Below are positions 35,487 through 45,443 of a stretch of 64,000 nt of DNA, piece by piece. Position 1 is the stretch's first letter. Every line of letters starts with the position of its first letter. Location: NCBI GenBank assembly GCA_963718195.1, contig CAVQYQ010000006.1:620001-684000 (forward strand), read 5' to 3'. Source of the stretch: MADRE3 sp963718195. GTDB lineage: Bacteria; Desulfobacterota; Desulfobulbia; Desulfobulbales; Desulfocapsaceae. The translations under genes were made by a program, and so were the position numbers. Below the pieces are notes generated by a model. That model was given only the letters and a program-made list of their open reading frames with translations, was not told where the DNA came from and searched no databases.

Positions 35487-36920
35487 TCACCTCTTCTGGC
35501 CTTCTGAATCAGTGGTTGTGACCAGTGAACCATCCTTTTTTCTGGTTTCAATGACCAACATTGACCGCCATTTACCGGTTCGATACCGATAAGAAGATGC
35601 CGAGAAAAGTGATACAATAAAAAAGAGGACACACCCCCAGGAAAAATAGATTCCCTTGTCGAAAATTTCAATTCCGACGTACAGCGGCAAGAGGAAACAG
35701 AAAAAAGAGGTAATGGCAACGCTCCACATCATAAACCGGGTATCACCTGCTCCTCTCAGGACTCCGGAGAAGATCATATACAGCGCATCAAAAATCAGGT
35801 AGCAGGCAACTATTTTCAACAGGGTACGAGCAGTTTCGATAACCTGTGCATAATCAGGACCTGCATTTTCGGGTATAAACAGGGCAAGAGCTGTATCCGG
35901 AGCAAAAACAAACAGCAGGTCAATGACCAGGATATAGGCCAGCAGCAGATGAATTGCACTCCAGGTCTCATGACGTGCACGTTCTGCCTTTTCTGAACCC
36001 AGTGATTTGCCAACCATCATGCTTATCCCGTGGGATACTCCCATCGATGGCATAAAGGCGATAGCATTAATGGACAATACAATGTTTGTTGCTGCCAGTT
36101 CAATGGTTCCGAGCCTTCCGACGAGCAGGATAAAAATGGTAAAGGCGAGAATATCGAGACTGAACTGCATGGACCCCGGAATGCCGAATCTGAGCAGTCG
36201 CAGGAACAGGCCTGTGTCGAAACGGTAACTACCAAAGATATTAAACCGGAGATCATTGGATTTTCTGAAAACCAGAAGGACCAGGATGACCATACTGATT
36301 GCAGTTGAAATAATCGTTGCTATGGCTGCTCCCCGGATTCCCATTTCGGGGATAAAGCCAAACCCGTAGATAAGGGCGTAGTCCAGTGGAATATTGATCA
36401 GCATGCCGATGATATTTACGGTCATGATCGGTCTGGTAACTCCGCGCCCACTGAAGAATGATCCAAGCGTCTGGACAGCCACATGAAGCACAGCTCCACG
36501 GCAGAGAATAGAAAAGTAGATTTCTTCGAGCCTCCGCACCTCGGGTGTGTGCCCTACCAGCTGAAACAGCGGTACGGTGAGAAAATGAGCGATGACAAGC
36601 AGCAGCAATCCAGAAAAGATGCAGAAGTAGATGCCTTGCCAGACAACCGAACCGATCCTCTCATACTGTCCGGAGCCATAATACTGTGCAATAAAGACAC
36701 CGCAATAACCACCGATACCCCCCAGAAATGCCATGAAGAGATACGCTGAAATGCCGGCCGGTGTTGCGGCGGAAATAGCTTCAATGCTGTAATTGGACAG
36801 AAAAACCCGATCCGTAAACTCCATGACGGTGGTCGCCGACATACCGATCACCAAGGGCAGACACACCGATAGTACTTCCCGGTACTGCTGTTTTTTATGC
36901 CAGCTTCTGCTCAAAAACAT
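35487..36920 (-). CDS. MATE family efflux transporter
   Basis: A 477-residue membrane protein with about 12 helices in two related halves, as in NorM-type MATE exporters (VIGMSATTVMEFTDRVFLSN at the start, SFFSGRGVTRPIMTVNIIG in the middle). It exports cationic drugs or metabolites in exchange for sodium or protons. It is monocistronic and convergent with the kinase fusion gene. Confidence 0.92.
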   Translation of the reverse strand: MFLSRSWHKKQQYREVLSVCLPLVIGMSATTVMEFTDRVFLSNYSIEAISAATPAGISAYLFMAFLGGIGGYCGVFIAQYYGSGQYERIGSVVWQGIYFCIFSGLLLLVIAHFLTVPLFQLVGHTPEVRRLEEIYFSILCRGAVLHVAVQTLGSFFSGRGVTRPIMTVNIIGMLINIPLDYALIYGFGFIPEMGIRGAAIATIISTAISMVILVLLVFRKSNDLRFNIFGSYRFDTGLFLRLLRFGIPGSMQFSLDILAFTIFILLVGRLGTIELAATNIVLSINAIAFMPSMGVSHGISMMVGKSLGSEKAERARHETWSAIHLLLAYILVIDLLFVFAPDTALALFIPENAGPDYAQVIETARTLLKIVACYLIFDALYMIFSGVLRGAGDTRFMMWSVAITSFFCFLLPLYVGIEIFDKGIYFSWGCVLFFIVSLFSASSYRYRTGKWRSMLVIETRKKDGSLVTTTDSEGQKR

Positions 36921-37459
36921 CTAAAAACCTGTTGTGGATCGTCAATTGTTACATCCTGCACAAAATGTGGGAGATACCAATACAATATCATGCCCCGTAA
37001 GTCTATAACTTATCGTTGACAGTTGGCAGCGATGGGCACGACACAAGCTCCGTCATCGCCTGTGCCAAAAGTTTGATTATCCATGGCAATCATACGAGAC
37101 CATAGTATTCTATAAGAAGAGCATAATCATTGAGAATCGGATTGAATCCAGTCATGTTTATAGTTAATGTACGCTGCGCGGGTGCATTAACTGATCTGAT
37201 TGTATACCGAAATGAAAGGGTATGTCCTGCTACTGTTCTTGACGTTTATGCTGAGTTCCTGCGAAGATACCAATGTCATGGTGATGAGAATGCGCACGAT
37301 TCTTTGCTGAAAAAAGTATATACCCAGGTCCGACGTATGGTTTCCGGGGTTATCGCTATTGCTGTTAATCTGGTGAACTGGCTCTTTTCCCTGTGGTAAA
37401 AGTGTTCATAGGGAATCAATGGATGGGACCAGGGAAATTATAATCGATGGTGAAATGTT
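36921..37459. other. 539-bp divergent intergenic region, only doubtful small frames
   Basis: The region lies between the MATE gene and the thioesterase gene. A frame at 37212-37310 encodes MKGYVLLLFLTFMLSSCEDT and twelve more residues, a convincing lipoprotein signal with LSSC, but it is only 32 codons and has no ribosome-binding site. An overlapping 89-codon frame from TTG 37130 ends in a hydrophobic helix. Neither is secure; they may be remnants of a small lipoprotein gene. Confidence 0.4.
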
Positions 37460-37864
37460 ATGGATACGGAAACGGCCAGAAAATTTTTTGCAAATGATCG
37501 CTATGCAGAGCTTACCGGGGTCAGGATAGAGGAGGCGGCCAGTGGTTTCTGTAAAACCAGCCTGAAAATTGAAAAAAAACATTTGAATGCAGCAAATGTG
37601 GTGCAGGGTGGTGCAATATTTACTCTTGCAGACCTGGCATTTGCCATCGCATCGAACAGTCATGGCCAGCTGGCCCTGGCAATCAATGTAAATATTTCCT
37701 ACCTCAGTTCGGCATCAACCGGTACTCTTTATGCAACCGCGACCGAGGTGAATGAACCGAACAGGCTCGGGGCATATGATGTCATGGTCACAGATGAACG
37801 CCAGCGGGTCATAGCCAGGTTTAATGGCATGGTTTATAGAAAAAAACAGCCGCTTAAGGATTGA
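37460..37864 (+). CDS. PaaI-type hotdog thioesterase
   Basis: A 134-residue hotdog-fold protein. The motif NVVQGGAIFTLADLAFAIASN corresponds to the active-site helix of PaaI thioesterases, with Asp in the catalytic position. It should hydrolyse an acyl-CoA. It is the first of four genes on the plus strand with a lipid flavour. Confidence 0.88.
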   Translation: MDTETARKFFANDRYAELTGVRIEEAASGFCKTSLKIEKKHLNAANVVQGGAIFTLADLAFAIASNSHGQLALAINVNISYLSSASTGTLYATATEVNEPNRLGAYDVMVTDERQRVIARFNGMVYRKKQPLKD

Positions 37865-37899
37865 GAGCGGATTGGTAAAATACTATTCATAAGGATTGT

Positions 37900-38367
37900 A
37901 TGATGAACAGGGTTATGGTTTCTTTATTCGGCATTTGGGTTCTTGCTCTTCTGGGCGGTTGTGCGTCAATGACAAATCCCGGCGTTGAGCCACCGGTTGT
38001 CAGCCTCAGCAGTTTCAGGATGCTGCCCCAACAAACGGTCAGCCCAAGATTTGAAATTGGCCTCAACATTATTAACCCTAACCGGGATCCTCTCTCCTTT
38101 GAGGGCATCTTTTATACGGTTACCATTGAAGGGTATGAAGTGCTGGCCGGAGTTTCCAATAATCTCCCGACGGTCGCCCCCTACAGCGAGGCAGATATAC
38201 TTCTGGAAGCAGGTGTTGATGTTATAAAAAGTATCCGCTTGATCAGTTCCCTGATGCAGCAGCCAAGAGATAGTTTTAGATACGGTTTCACGGCCAAATT
38301 GGATCCGGGCGGTTTTAATCCGAAAATAACGATTGAGGAAGAAGGTGAGTTCAGCCTGCAGAATTGA
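37900..38367 (+). CDS. LEA14-like (WHy domain) lipoprotein
   Basis: A 155-residue lipoprotein with lipobox LALLGGC, Cys21 as the lipid-attachment site. The mature part is a WHy/LEA14-like beta-sandwich domain (FEIGLNIINPNRDPLSFEG, YEVLAGVSNN). Family members are stress-associated envelope proteins with undefined function. It lies 35 bases after the thioesterase gene. Confidence 0.85.
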   Translation: MMNRVMVSLFGIWVLALLGGCASMTNPGVEPPVVSLSSFRMLPQQTVSPRFEIGLNIINPNRDPLSFEGIFYTVTIEGYEVLAGVSNNLPTVAPYSEADILLEAGVDVIKSIRLISSLMQQPRDSFRYGFTAKLDPGGFNPKITIEEEGEFSLQN

Positions 38368-38456
38368 GTCGACCGCCCTACGAAAAGGGATAATACTGTG
38401 AGCTGTTCGTCTATTAAACGAGCGGTAGAGCAGGCAAAAGGTCTTGGAATGAAGAG

Positions 38457-40319
38457 ATGGTAACGTCTGGCATTTCTCAATGGATAGAGGTTGTTGGAAT
38501 TCTGCTGAAGAACGTCAAACAGCTCCTCGCTATACATTTGATCTATGTGATTCTTGGCATCATCATCTTTACCCCGCTGGCGGGTATCATAGGGCGGGGG
38601 TTGTTGATGCTTTCCGGGCAGTCGGCCTTGTCTGATTTTGATATCCTCTATTTCTTTCTGTCTCCCATGGGGATGGTTTCTGCTCTATTTTTTGCCGCAT
38701 TGCTGATCAGCATCCTTGTCTTTGAGCAGGCTTCCATAATGGCAGTCTGTGCCGATCACACAGCTGGTCGTCATGTCGGAGTCATGCAGGCGCTCACCGT
38801 TACCTTTGTCAGGATAAAACCGATTTTCCTCTATGGTGTTCAACTTGTCGCCCGGTTATTGATCCTCATTCTTCCCTTTCTCGCCGTATGTGCTGCAATT
38901 GCCTGGCTTCTCTTCAGTGACTATGACATCAACTATTACCTGTCTGAGAAACCGCCGGTTTTCTGGGGCGGAGCCATTTCAATGGGACTGGTACTCATGG
39001 TGCTGGCGGTTCTGCTCGTTCGAAAGCTTCTCGACTGGTCAATGACACTTCCGCTGTTATTGTTTTCCGGCGTACCTGCTGGACAGTCATTTTCAAAAAG
39101 CCAGACACTGGTAAAGCACCGGAGATCTCAGCTTCTGGTGTTATTTGGTATCTGGATAGCAGCAGTTATTGTCTTAAATATTGTTTTATTATCCGGCATC
39201 CAGGTTATGGGGTCGCAGCTGGTTCCATTGTTCAGTGACTCCATCGGTCTGCTGGCGTTTGTTCTTGGAGGGCTTGCAGCGTTATATTTTCTTGGAAATT
39301 TTTTTCTTACGTCACTCTTTGCCGGCAGTTTTGGCATTCTTTTGCTCACGCTTGCTGCAGAATATGATCTGAGCTATGAATTCGGAGTTCCCAAAAAAGA
39401 TGTGCAGGGCTGGCTGGCGGGTCTGACTGCGCCCCGATTGGCTTATGTCCTGGTCGGTGCTATTGTTGTTTCGGGTTTTTTAGGACTGAATCTGCTGCAA
39501 GGAATTGATGTTCAGCACAGCGTATCGATCATTGCCCACCGCGGCGCTGCAGGAAGAGCACCGGAAAATACCATTGCAGCAGTGAGGGCGGCGGTCGAAG
39601 ATGGTGCAGACTGGGTCGAGATTGATGTTCAAGAATCCCTTGACGGTGAAATCGTTGTCGTCCATGACAGCGATCTGATGAAACTCGCCGGGGTAAACAG
39701 GAAAATTTGGGATATGAGCCTGGCGGAGCTGCAACAGGTAGATGTTGGCAGCTGGTTCGCAGATGAATTTTCAGCAGAACGTATACCAACGCTCGGGGAA
39801 GTACTCGAGGAGGTGCGCGGCAAATCGTTATTGTTGATAGAATTGAAATACTATGGTCATGATCAAAAGTTGGAACAACGGGTTGCTGAAGTGGTTGAAC
39901 AAGCCGGAATGACCGAGGATGTCGCTTTCATGTCCTTGAATCGCGGAGGAATCGAGAAATTGCAGAACCTGCGGCCTGACTGGAAAACCGGATTGCTCCT
40001 GTCAAAGACGATAGGTGATCTGTCCAGCCTGGCTCTTGATTTTCTGGCCGTGAATATGGGGACGACCGGTCCTGGGTTTATCCGTCGGGCCCATGGCGGT
40101 GGTAAAAAACTATTCGTCTGGACAGTAAATGATCAGATCTCAATGGCCCGATTGATGTCTCTGGGCGTGGATGGTGTGATAACCGATGAACCGGCAATGG
40201 CTCGAAGTGTGGCTGCGGAGCTGCATGAGCTCAATTCGATCGAACGTCTGCTGCTGCAGGCTGCTGTTCTGCTCGACCACCCAATTCCGCAGAAAAACTA
40301 TCGAGATCAGTCACCATAA
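38457..40319 (+). CDS. membrane-anchored glycerophosphodiester phosphodiesterase
   Basis: A 620-residue protein. Residues 1 to about 350 form a membrane domain with seven or eight helices (GPDPase_memb type). The catalytic domain runs from about 358: AHRGAAGRAPENTIAA, then WVEIDVQESLDGEIVVVHD, and the C-terminal FVWTVND. It should split glycerophosphodiesters into glycerol-3-phosphate and alcohols at the membrane. The PLA2-like gene follows after 12 bases. Confidence 0.9.
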   Translation: MVTSGISQWIEVVGILLKNVKQLLAIHLIYVILGIIIFTPLAGIIGRGLLMLSGQSALSDFDILYFFLSPMGMVSALFFAALLISILVFEQASIMAVCADHTAGRHVGVMQALTVTFVRIKPIFLYGVQLVARLLILILPFLAVCAAIAWLLFSDYDINYYLSEKPPVFWGGAISMGLVLMVLAVLLVRKLLDWSMTLPLLLFSGVPAGQSFSKSQTLVKHRRSQLLVLFGIWIAAVIVLNIVLLSGIQVMGSQLVPLFSDSIGLLAFVLGGLAALYFLGNFFLTSLFAGSFGILLLTLAAEYDLSYEFGVPKKDVQGWLAGLTAPRLAYVLVGAIVVSGFLGLNLLQGIDVQHSVSIIAHRGAAGRAPENTIAAVRAAVEDGADWVEIDVQESLDGEIVVVHDSDLMKLAGVNRKIWDMSLAELQQVDVGSWFADEFSAERIPTLGEVLEEVRGKSLLLIELKYYGHDQKLEQRVAEVVEQAGMTEDVAFMSLNRGGIEKLQNLRPDWKTGLLLSKTIGDLSSLALDFLAVNMGTTGPGFIRRAHGGGKKLFVWTVNDQISMARLMSLGVDGVITDEPAMARSVAAELHELNSIERLLLQAAVLLDHPIPQKNYRDQSP

Positions 40320-40331
40320 TAGGAAAGAAGT

Positions 40332-40916
40332 GTGAAACATGTACTCATTTATATCGTTTTGCTGGTCATTGTAATTGCTGGACGATGTAATTGGGTCGTG
40401 GCGGACTCGACTGCCAAAATGGAATCGACCGCCGATACCCTTGAGTACCAACTTGAGATTCAGTATCATGAAACGCTTTTTGCCAGCAAAAACCAGCCAG
40501 CCAGTATCTTGAACGAATTCACAACCGATGGCTGCAGCGGTGGGCTCTCTGTTGGCTGGCAGTACCTTGCCGGCAAAATAGAGACATTCAGGGAAGTGCA
40601 TGGGACACACCCTCCATGGGAGTCATGTTGTGTTTCCCATGACAAGGAGTATCACGCAGGTGGCGGACCGGACATATCAGCAGAGCTGAGCTATGAGTTG
40701 CGCAGGCGTGCTGATCGGATTCTGGAGATGTGTGTGCGGGATGCCGGGGGCAGCAGAGCTGCCGAGCTCAGCGCTGTGTATGGCATTTCAGTCGAAGAAG
40801 TACGTAAGCTCTATGCTGTTGTATCACGTTTGATGTACAGAGCGGTGAGGATAGGTGGCCTTCCGTGTACCGGACTGCCCTGGCGCTGGGGGTATGGCTG
40901 GCCAGAATGTGAATGA
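40332..40916 (+). CDS. exported phospholipase A2-like protein
   Basis: A 194-residue protein starting at GTG, with AGGAAAG upstream. A signal sequence covers residues 1 to about 24. The motif CCVSHDKEYHAGGG holds Cys99, Cys100, His103 and Asp104, the catalytic pattern of secreted phospholipase A2 (CCxxHDxxY). TDGCSGG near 65-71 resembles the calcium-loop region. It is probably a phospholipase in the envelope or outside the cell. Its position after a glycerophosphodiesterase fits successive breakdown of phospholipids. Confidence 0.75.
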   Translation: MKHVLIYIVLLVIVIAGRCNWVVADSTAKMESTADTLEYQLEIQYHETLFASKNQPASILNEFTTDGCSGGLSVGWQYLAGKIETFREVHGTHPPWESCCVSHDKEYHAGGGPDISAELSYELRRRADRILEMCVRDAGGSRAAELSAVYGISVEEVRKLYAVVSRLMYRAVRIGGLPCTGLPWRWGYGWPECE

Positions 40917-40992
40917 TGATGAATAGATCAGGAAATCCGCGACCGGAGAGAGGAATCGCGAATTTCCTGGGTTGTTTATTTGCTCTGGATGT

Positions 40993-41175
40993 TTACCAGG
41001 AGTCACCCAGAACCTGGCTCGTATCCAGACAATTCCTCTTTTCTTCCTGGCTTAGACCGTTTCCGCTTCCGTTTTTCAGGTCGCCTGCGTAACACGCATA
41101 CTCTTTACCTTCTTCGTCACGTACCCAAACTATTTTTTTATACTCACTAGAAATTATATCGCCTCGCATACTCAT
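40993..41175 (-). CDS. small hypothetical protein
   Basis: A 60-residue protein of no known family. The start at 41175 (MSMRGDIISSEYKK) is fixed by AAGGAGA six bases upstream; a longer frame to 41229 lacks such a site. It contains a short beta-rich part (KKIVWVRDEEGKEYACYAGDL) and two or three cysteines. No signal or membrane segment. Confidence 0.6.
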   Translation of the reverse strand: MSMRGDIISSEYKKIVWVRDEEGKEYACYAGDLKNGSGNGLSQEEKRNCLDTSQVLGDSW

Positions 41176-41531
41176 GATATTCTCCTTATCCAGTTTTTCG
41201 GTTTTTATCGTTTTTTTTAGTTCCAACAATGTTCATTCATTGCTGTAATTGTAAAGTAGGAACGATCAGGAATCATTTCAATAGTTATAAAACAGTAGTA
41301 AAATAGTAGTTTATGCTATAGTCTTGATCCTTGTCTATTCCCTGGCTGACAGAGAGGATATTTTTTCTGCCTGGGGATGGTACCGATACCCGACCATGCG
41401 AGCTGCGACTATTTTCAATGATGTTATCAACAGCTTACTGTATAGTGAGCTAACGCTTGTAAGGCTCGACAGCTGGATCAGTGGCTGTCAGTCACAGTCT
41501 GTTCTGGTGGTAGACAACACGAGGAGATCTT
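41176..41531. other. 356-bp intergenic region, no gene seen
   Basis: Divergent control region for the small gene and the next one. A GACAGC-GCTGTC inverted repeat at 41468-41489 (ten-base spacer) lies about 45 bases before the next start. An 88-codon frame at 41324 overlaps the next gene in another frame and is not convincing. Confidence 0.4.
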
Positions 41532-42701
41532 ATGGTGAGGAGTGGACCAAGAGAAGTTATTACCCCCCATCGAAAACTACCCCTTGAAATTCCAGAAGGG
41601 GTTGCACCAACTGAATTTTTTAACAGTCCCTGTAATTTGAGGCATCTGGCCAGGGAGAACGGATTGTTGAGAAACCCCATGGGATTCCTGCTCTACCGAA
41701 AGGCCATCGGTCATTCAAATCTGTTTGACACCTCGATCATTTTCGACACTTCTCAGAAGGTCATGGATCCCATGGGTCGTCCTGTTCGCAGGGACCAGTT
41801 GTCACGGGAGCAGAATCTTGTGTTCAGCAGAATGACCAAGATGACACTGCACTATATGCTGGAAAAGTACCCCGATCCCAGGGAGCACCTTGTTTTTTGC
41901 GGGGAAGCGAGCCTGGATGCCACATGGCCTCTGAATAAGTCGGGTGTCCCCAGTATCAGGATGATTCATAATCACTTCATGGTATTTGAAAACAGCCTGC
42001 TTGCTTCATCACCCTATGCCGCTGATGATAACCCAAATTTGACCGACAGCGGGAATAACGGTCTTTTCTTGCAGTACTTGAGCGAGGTGTATCTGAAATT
42101 TTTCGAGGTACTGGAACTGGAAACACTCAGGCCGCTTCCTCCGGATACCGGAAAATTGTCCATAACCGGCTACCCTCAGGGGTTGCCAAGTTGGGAGATG
42201 GTCGGCGGAGCGGCTGCTCTTGACAGCGGAAAATTCTGGAAGGATTATGACCTGATCCTGAAGGGCTTTCTCGATTTCTATCGGGCGTTCTTTGCCCTGG
42301 TGTCGACCGAAGATACAAGAATACCAGTTGATGCCCTTTTCCCGGAACAGATAGAGGATATTCTCCTTTACAGTGATTATTTCCATGAAGCAGCGCGGAT
42401 CGTTCGTCTGCAGGTTATGGAAGATCCCGCTTTTGCCAACGAGATTCGCTGGCAGCCGGCTTATAAGCAGATAATCTATCGAGATGATGAAGGGCGGCTG
42501 ATTGTAACAATCAGCCAGAACTCAGTTGGCAATGCAATTACCGAGCTGCTTGGCATCGTCGTCAAGCGAGTTGCAGATGAGCGTGCATACGCCCTGGCAG
42601 AACCGCATTTAATTAAACAGCTGCTGGAGCTGAGGAGTCGCCTGATCAGGGCAAACCTCGGGACCCCGATCCCCTCTGCCCGATGGTCAACAGGATCATG
42701 A
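41532..42701 (+). CDS. conserved-looking hypothetical protein
   Basis: A 389-residue protein that I do not recognise. It is soluble and of even composition, so it is surely a gene; GGAG lies six bases before the ATG. A segment GVPSIRMIHNHFMVFENSLL in the middle has an HNH-like arrangement that recalls HIT or GalT-type histidine motifs, but not closely enough to assign. It is followed by the YghZ gene on the same strand after 52 bases, so the two may work together. Confidence 0.7.
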   Translation: MVRSGPREVITPHRKLPLEIPEGVAPTEFFNSPCNLRHLARENGLLRNPMGFLLYRKAIGHSNLFDTSIIFDTSQKVMDPMGRPVRRDQLSREQNLVFSRMTKMTLHYMLEKYPDPREHLVFCGEASLDATWPLNKSGVPSIRMIHNHFMVFENSLLASSPYAADDNPNLTDSGNNGLFLQYLSEVYLKFFEVLELETLRPLPPDTGKLSITGYPQGLPSWEMVGGAAALDSGKFWKDYDLILKGFLDFYRAFFALVSTEDTRIPVDALFPEQIEDILLYSDYFHEAARIVRLQVMEDPAFANEIRWQPAYKQIIYRDDEGRLIVTISQNSVGNAITELLGIVVKRVADERAYALAEPHLIKQLLELRSRLIRANLGTPIPSARWSTGS

Positions 42702-42753
42702 TGTCCAGGCATCTCTGTGGCTATTTCAATAACTTCTGATGAGTGGAGGGACG

Positions 42754-43749
42754 ATGACTTACCTGCCCGATAAAAACAGATATGAACAGATGCGTTACAA
42801 GCGCTGCGGTTCCAGTGGTCTGAAATTACCCGCTCTTTCTCTTGGGCTGTGGTATAACTTCGGTGGCCATGACCCCCTGGAAAATTGCCGTGCAATTCTT
42901 AGGAGATCGTTTGATCTGGGGATTACCCATTTTGATCTTGCCAACAACTACGGTCCCCCGCCTGGTTCAGCCGAAGAGACCTTCGGAACAATCTTTAAAC
43001 AGGATTTTGCCCCCTATCGTGATGAACTGATAATTTCGAATAAGGCCGGCTACTTCATGTGGCCCGGGCCATACGGTGAGTGGGGATCTCGAAAGTATCT
43101 GGTTGCCAGTTGTGATCAGAGCCTGAAGCGTACCGGGCTTGAATACTTTGACATATTCTACTCTCACAGGCCGGATCCGGATACACCGCTGGAGGAGACC
43201 ATGGGAGCACTTGATTTTATCGTCCGAAGCGGCCGGGCGCTTTATGCGGGTATATCCACCTACACACCGGAACAGACAGAGGATGCTGCGGAAATACTCC
43301 GGAGCCTTGGCACCCCATGTCTCATTCATCAGCCACGATATAATATGTTTGACCGATGGATCGAGGGGTCGTTGCTGGAAACTTTGAAAAATTGCGGGAT
43401 CGGCTGTATCTGTTTTTCTCCTCTTGACCAGGGAATACTGACCGATAAATATCTTGAGGATATTCCAGATGGATCCCGGGCGGGCAAATACGATAACAAA
43501 CTTAACTGGGGAGACAAGGTAACCCCGGAACGGGTAGACAAGGCTGTGAAGCTCAATGAAGTTGCCCGTAAACGCGGGCAGACGCTTGCCCAGATGGCTA
43601 TCGCCTGGGTGTTGAGGCATCCAGTCATGAGCTCAGCACTGATAGGTGCGAGTCGGGTCAGCCAGGTGGAAGATTGTGCGGATGCCCTGAAAAACCTCAA
43701 ATTTTCTGTGGTAGAGCTTGAAACTATTGATTCTATTCTGAATGGATAA
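42754..43749 (+). CDS. aldo/keto reductase, YghZ/Gpr type
   Basis: A 331-residue protein close to L-glyceraldehyde 3-phosphate reductase (YghZ): YKRCGSSGLKLPALSLGLWYNFG at the N-terminus, HFDLANNYGPPPGSAEETFG with catalytic Asp and Tyr, SNKAGYFMWPGPYG and YSHRPDPDTPLEET with the catalytic His. It reduces toxic aldehydes such as methylglyoxal with NADPH. ATG 42754 is chosen, since GGAGGG precedes it at the right distance and lies inside the longer frame from 42739. Confidence 0.92.
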   Translation: MTYLPDKNRYEQMRYKRCGSSGLKLPALSLGLWYNFGGHDPLENCRAILRRSFDLGITHFDLANNYGPPPGSAEETFGTIFKQDFAPYRDELIISNKAGYFMWPGPYGEWGSRKYLVASCDQSLKRTGLEYFDIFYSHRPDPDTPLEETMGALDFIVRSGRALYAGISTYTPEQTEDAAEILRSLGTPCLIHQPRYNMFDRWIEGSLLETLKNCGIGCICFSPLDQGILTDKYLEDIPDGSRAGKYDNKLNWGDKVTPERVDKAVKLNEVARKRGQTLAQMAIAWVLRHPVMSSALIGASRVSQVEDCADALKNLKFSVVELETIDSILNG

Positions 43750-43790
43750 AATATACCTTCCCTTTCGGGTCGAGACTATTTGTGACACAA

Positions 43791-45435
43791 ATGAAAATGT
43801 TAGTCGGTAAAGATCGAAAAAATATCATACAGGCAGCGGCTCTTGTCTTTCTGCTTATCATCCAGTCGTTTCCTGAAACAGAGGCAAAGGAGTTGTTCAG
43901 CGTATCGGAGGATTGTGCCTTCTGCCATACCTCCAGCCCCGGAGCGCTGATGGACAGCAAGGGTAATGATCTGTCGATCTACCATGACTGGGGATCGACG
44001 ATGATGGCAAATTCTTTCAGGGACCCGGTTTTTCGAGCAAAGCTCGAATCAGAACAGAAACGAAATCCGCACCTCTCGGCAGTGATTGAAGATAAATGTC
44101 TGAGCTGTCACACGCCGATGGCTCGAACCCAGCATATCCGGAATGGTGGTGATCGATATTCCCTTGAGATGGCAGAAAAAAGCAGTCTCGCCTCTGATGG
44201 GGTCAGCTGTGCGCTTTGTCACCAGATCCAGCCCACAGGACCTTGGCACAAGTGCAGGTTTTTCCGGTCACTACACCATTAATGACAGCCGTGAAATATA
44301 TGGTCCCTACCGGGACGTGTTTGAAAATCCAATGCTTCACCACGTGGGGTATCGCCCTCTCTATGGACCACAGGTGCATGAATCGTCACTTTGCGGCACC
44401 TGCCATACCCTGTTTACCCCCTATGTTGACAATGCGGGGAAGGTGGTCGGAGAATTTCCGGAGCAGACCCCTTATCTCGAGTGGCTCAACAGCTCCTATG
44501 CATCAGCAGATGGCGGCCGGTCATGCCAGGACTGTCACATGCCCCGTATCGAGGAGGCGATAAAGATAACCAATCGCCCGCCGTGGCTTGAAAGCAAACA
44601 GACCCCATTCTGGAAGCACCATTTCACCGGAGGCAATATGTTCGTGCTCGAGATGATGCGGGCACACCCGGAGCAAAATGATCTCAGTGCAGATGATGAA
44701 GACTTTCGACTGACAATTGAGCGGACCAGGCAACGGCTTACCGAGGAAGCGGTCACGCTGGCGATGGAAGCACAGATTACCGAGTCGGACAAGCTCCAGT
44801 TGGATGTGACCGTGAAAAACCGAACGGGGCATAAATTTCCGTCCGGGTTTCCCGTCAGGCGGGCGTGGCTCCAGGTGCAAGTGCGTGGCAAGTCCGGTGC
44901 GCTTCTTTTTGACTCCGGCAGCTGGGATGAAAGCGGCGAAATCAACGGGCTGGATCGAGTCTTTGAACCCCACCATGACCTGATTCGCTCCGCCGACCAG
45001 GTGCAGATCTACCAGGCAGTAATGGGAGATGTTGATAATAACGCCACCTATACACTTCTGCGGGCTGCCGGCTATCTTAAGGATAATCGTCTGGTGCCCG
45101 ACGGCTACTCAGGGACCGGGCCGATGGTAGAACATACGAAGGTTACCGGGAAAGCAGCTGCCGATGAGAATTTTAATAGGGAGGCGGGAAAAGAAGGGTC
45201 AGGGACAGATCGGGTGAGATATGAGCTGGGTGTTGACAGTGGTGATCTGCCCCTCGAGATAACCGGTCGGCTTCTCTACCAGACGATTCCCCCTCGTTTT
45301 ATCAACGATCTGATTGCAGATGAGACCCCGGCGAGCAGGCGCCTTGCCGGTATGTATGCCAAAATGAACCGGGACCCGGTGGTTCTTGCCTCAGGTTCAC
45401 AGGTGGTGAAGAAAGATGGTACTTCCTCGCCATAG
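43791..45435 (+). pseudogene. pentaheme cytochrome c, broken by one-base frameshift
   Basis: Two overlapping frames together encode one exported cytochrome of about 547 residues. The first part has a signal peptide and heme motifs CAFCH (42-46), CLSCH (103-107) and CALCH (140-144), then runs to a stop at 44282. The second continues one base forward with DLGTSAGFSGHYTIN and heme motifs CGTCH and CQDCH, then NRTGHKFPSGFP and a beta-rich C-terminal domain ending at 45435. Removing one C from the CCC at 44232-44234 restores a continuous frame. It is a natural mutation or a sequencing error. It should carry electrons in the periplasm. It is a distant relative of the cytochrome at 59630. Confidence 0.85.
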
Positions 45436-45443
45436 GCCATGAT

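Noticed and set aside
37130..37399. An 89-codon frame from TTG between the MATE and thioesterase genes
   Set aside because: No ribosome-binding site, unusual start, and unbalanced composition; reported only as doubtful in the intergenic entry.
42967..43620. A 217-codon open frame antisense to the YghZ gene
   Set aside because: The sense frame has all catalytic motifs; the antisense product has no recognisable feature.
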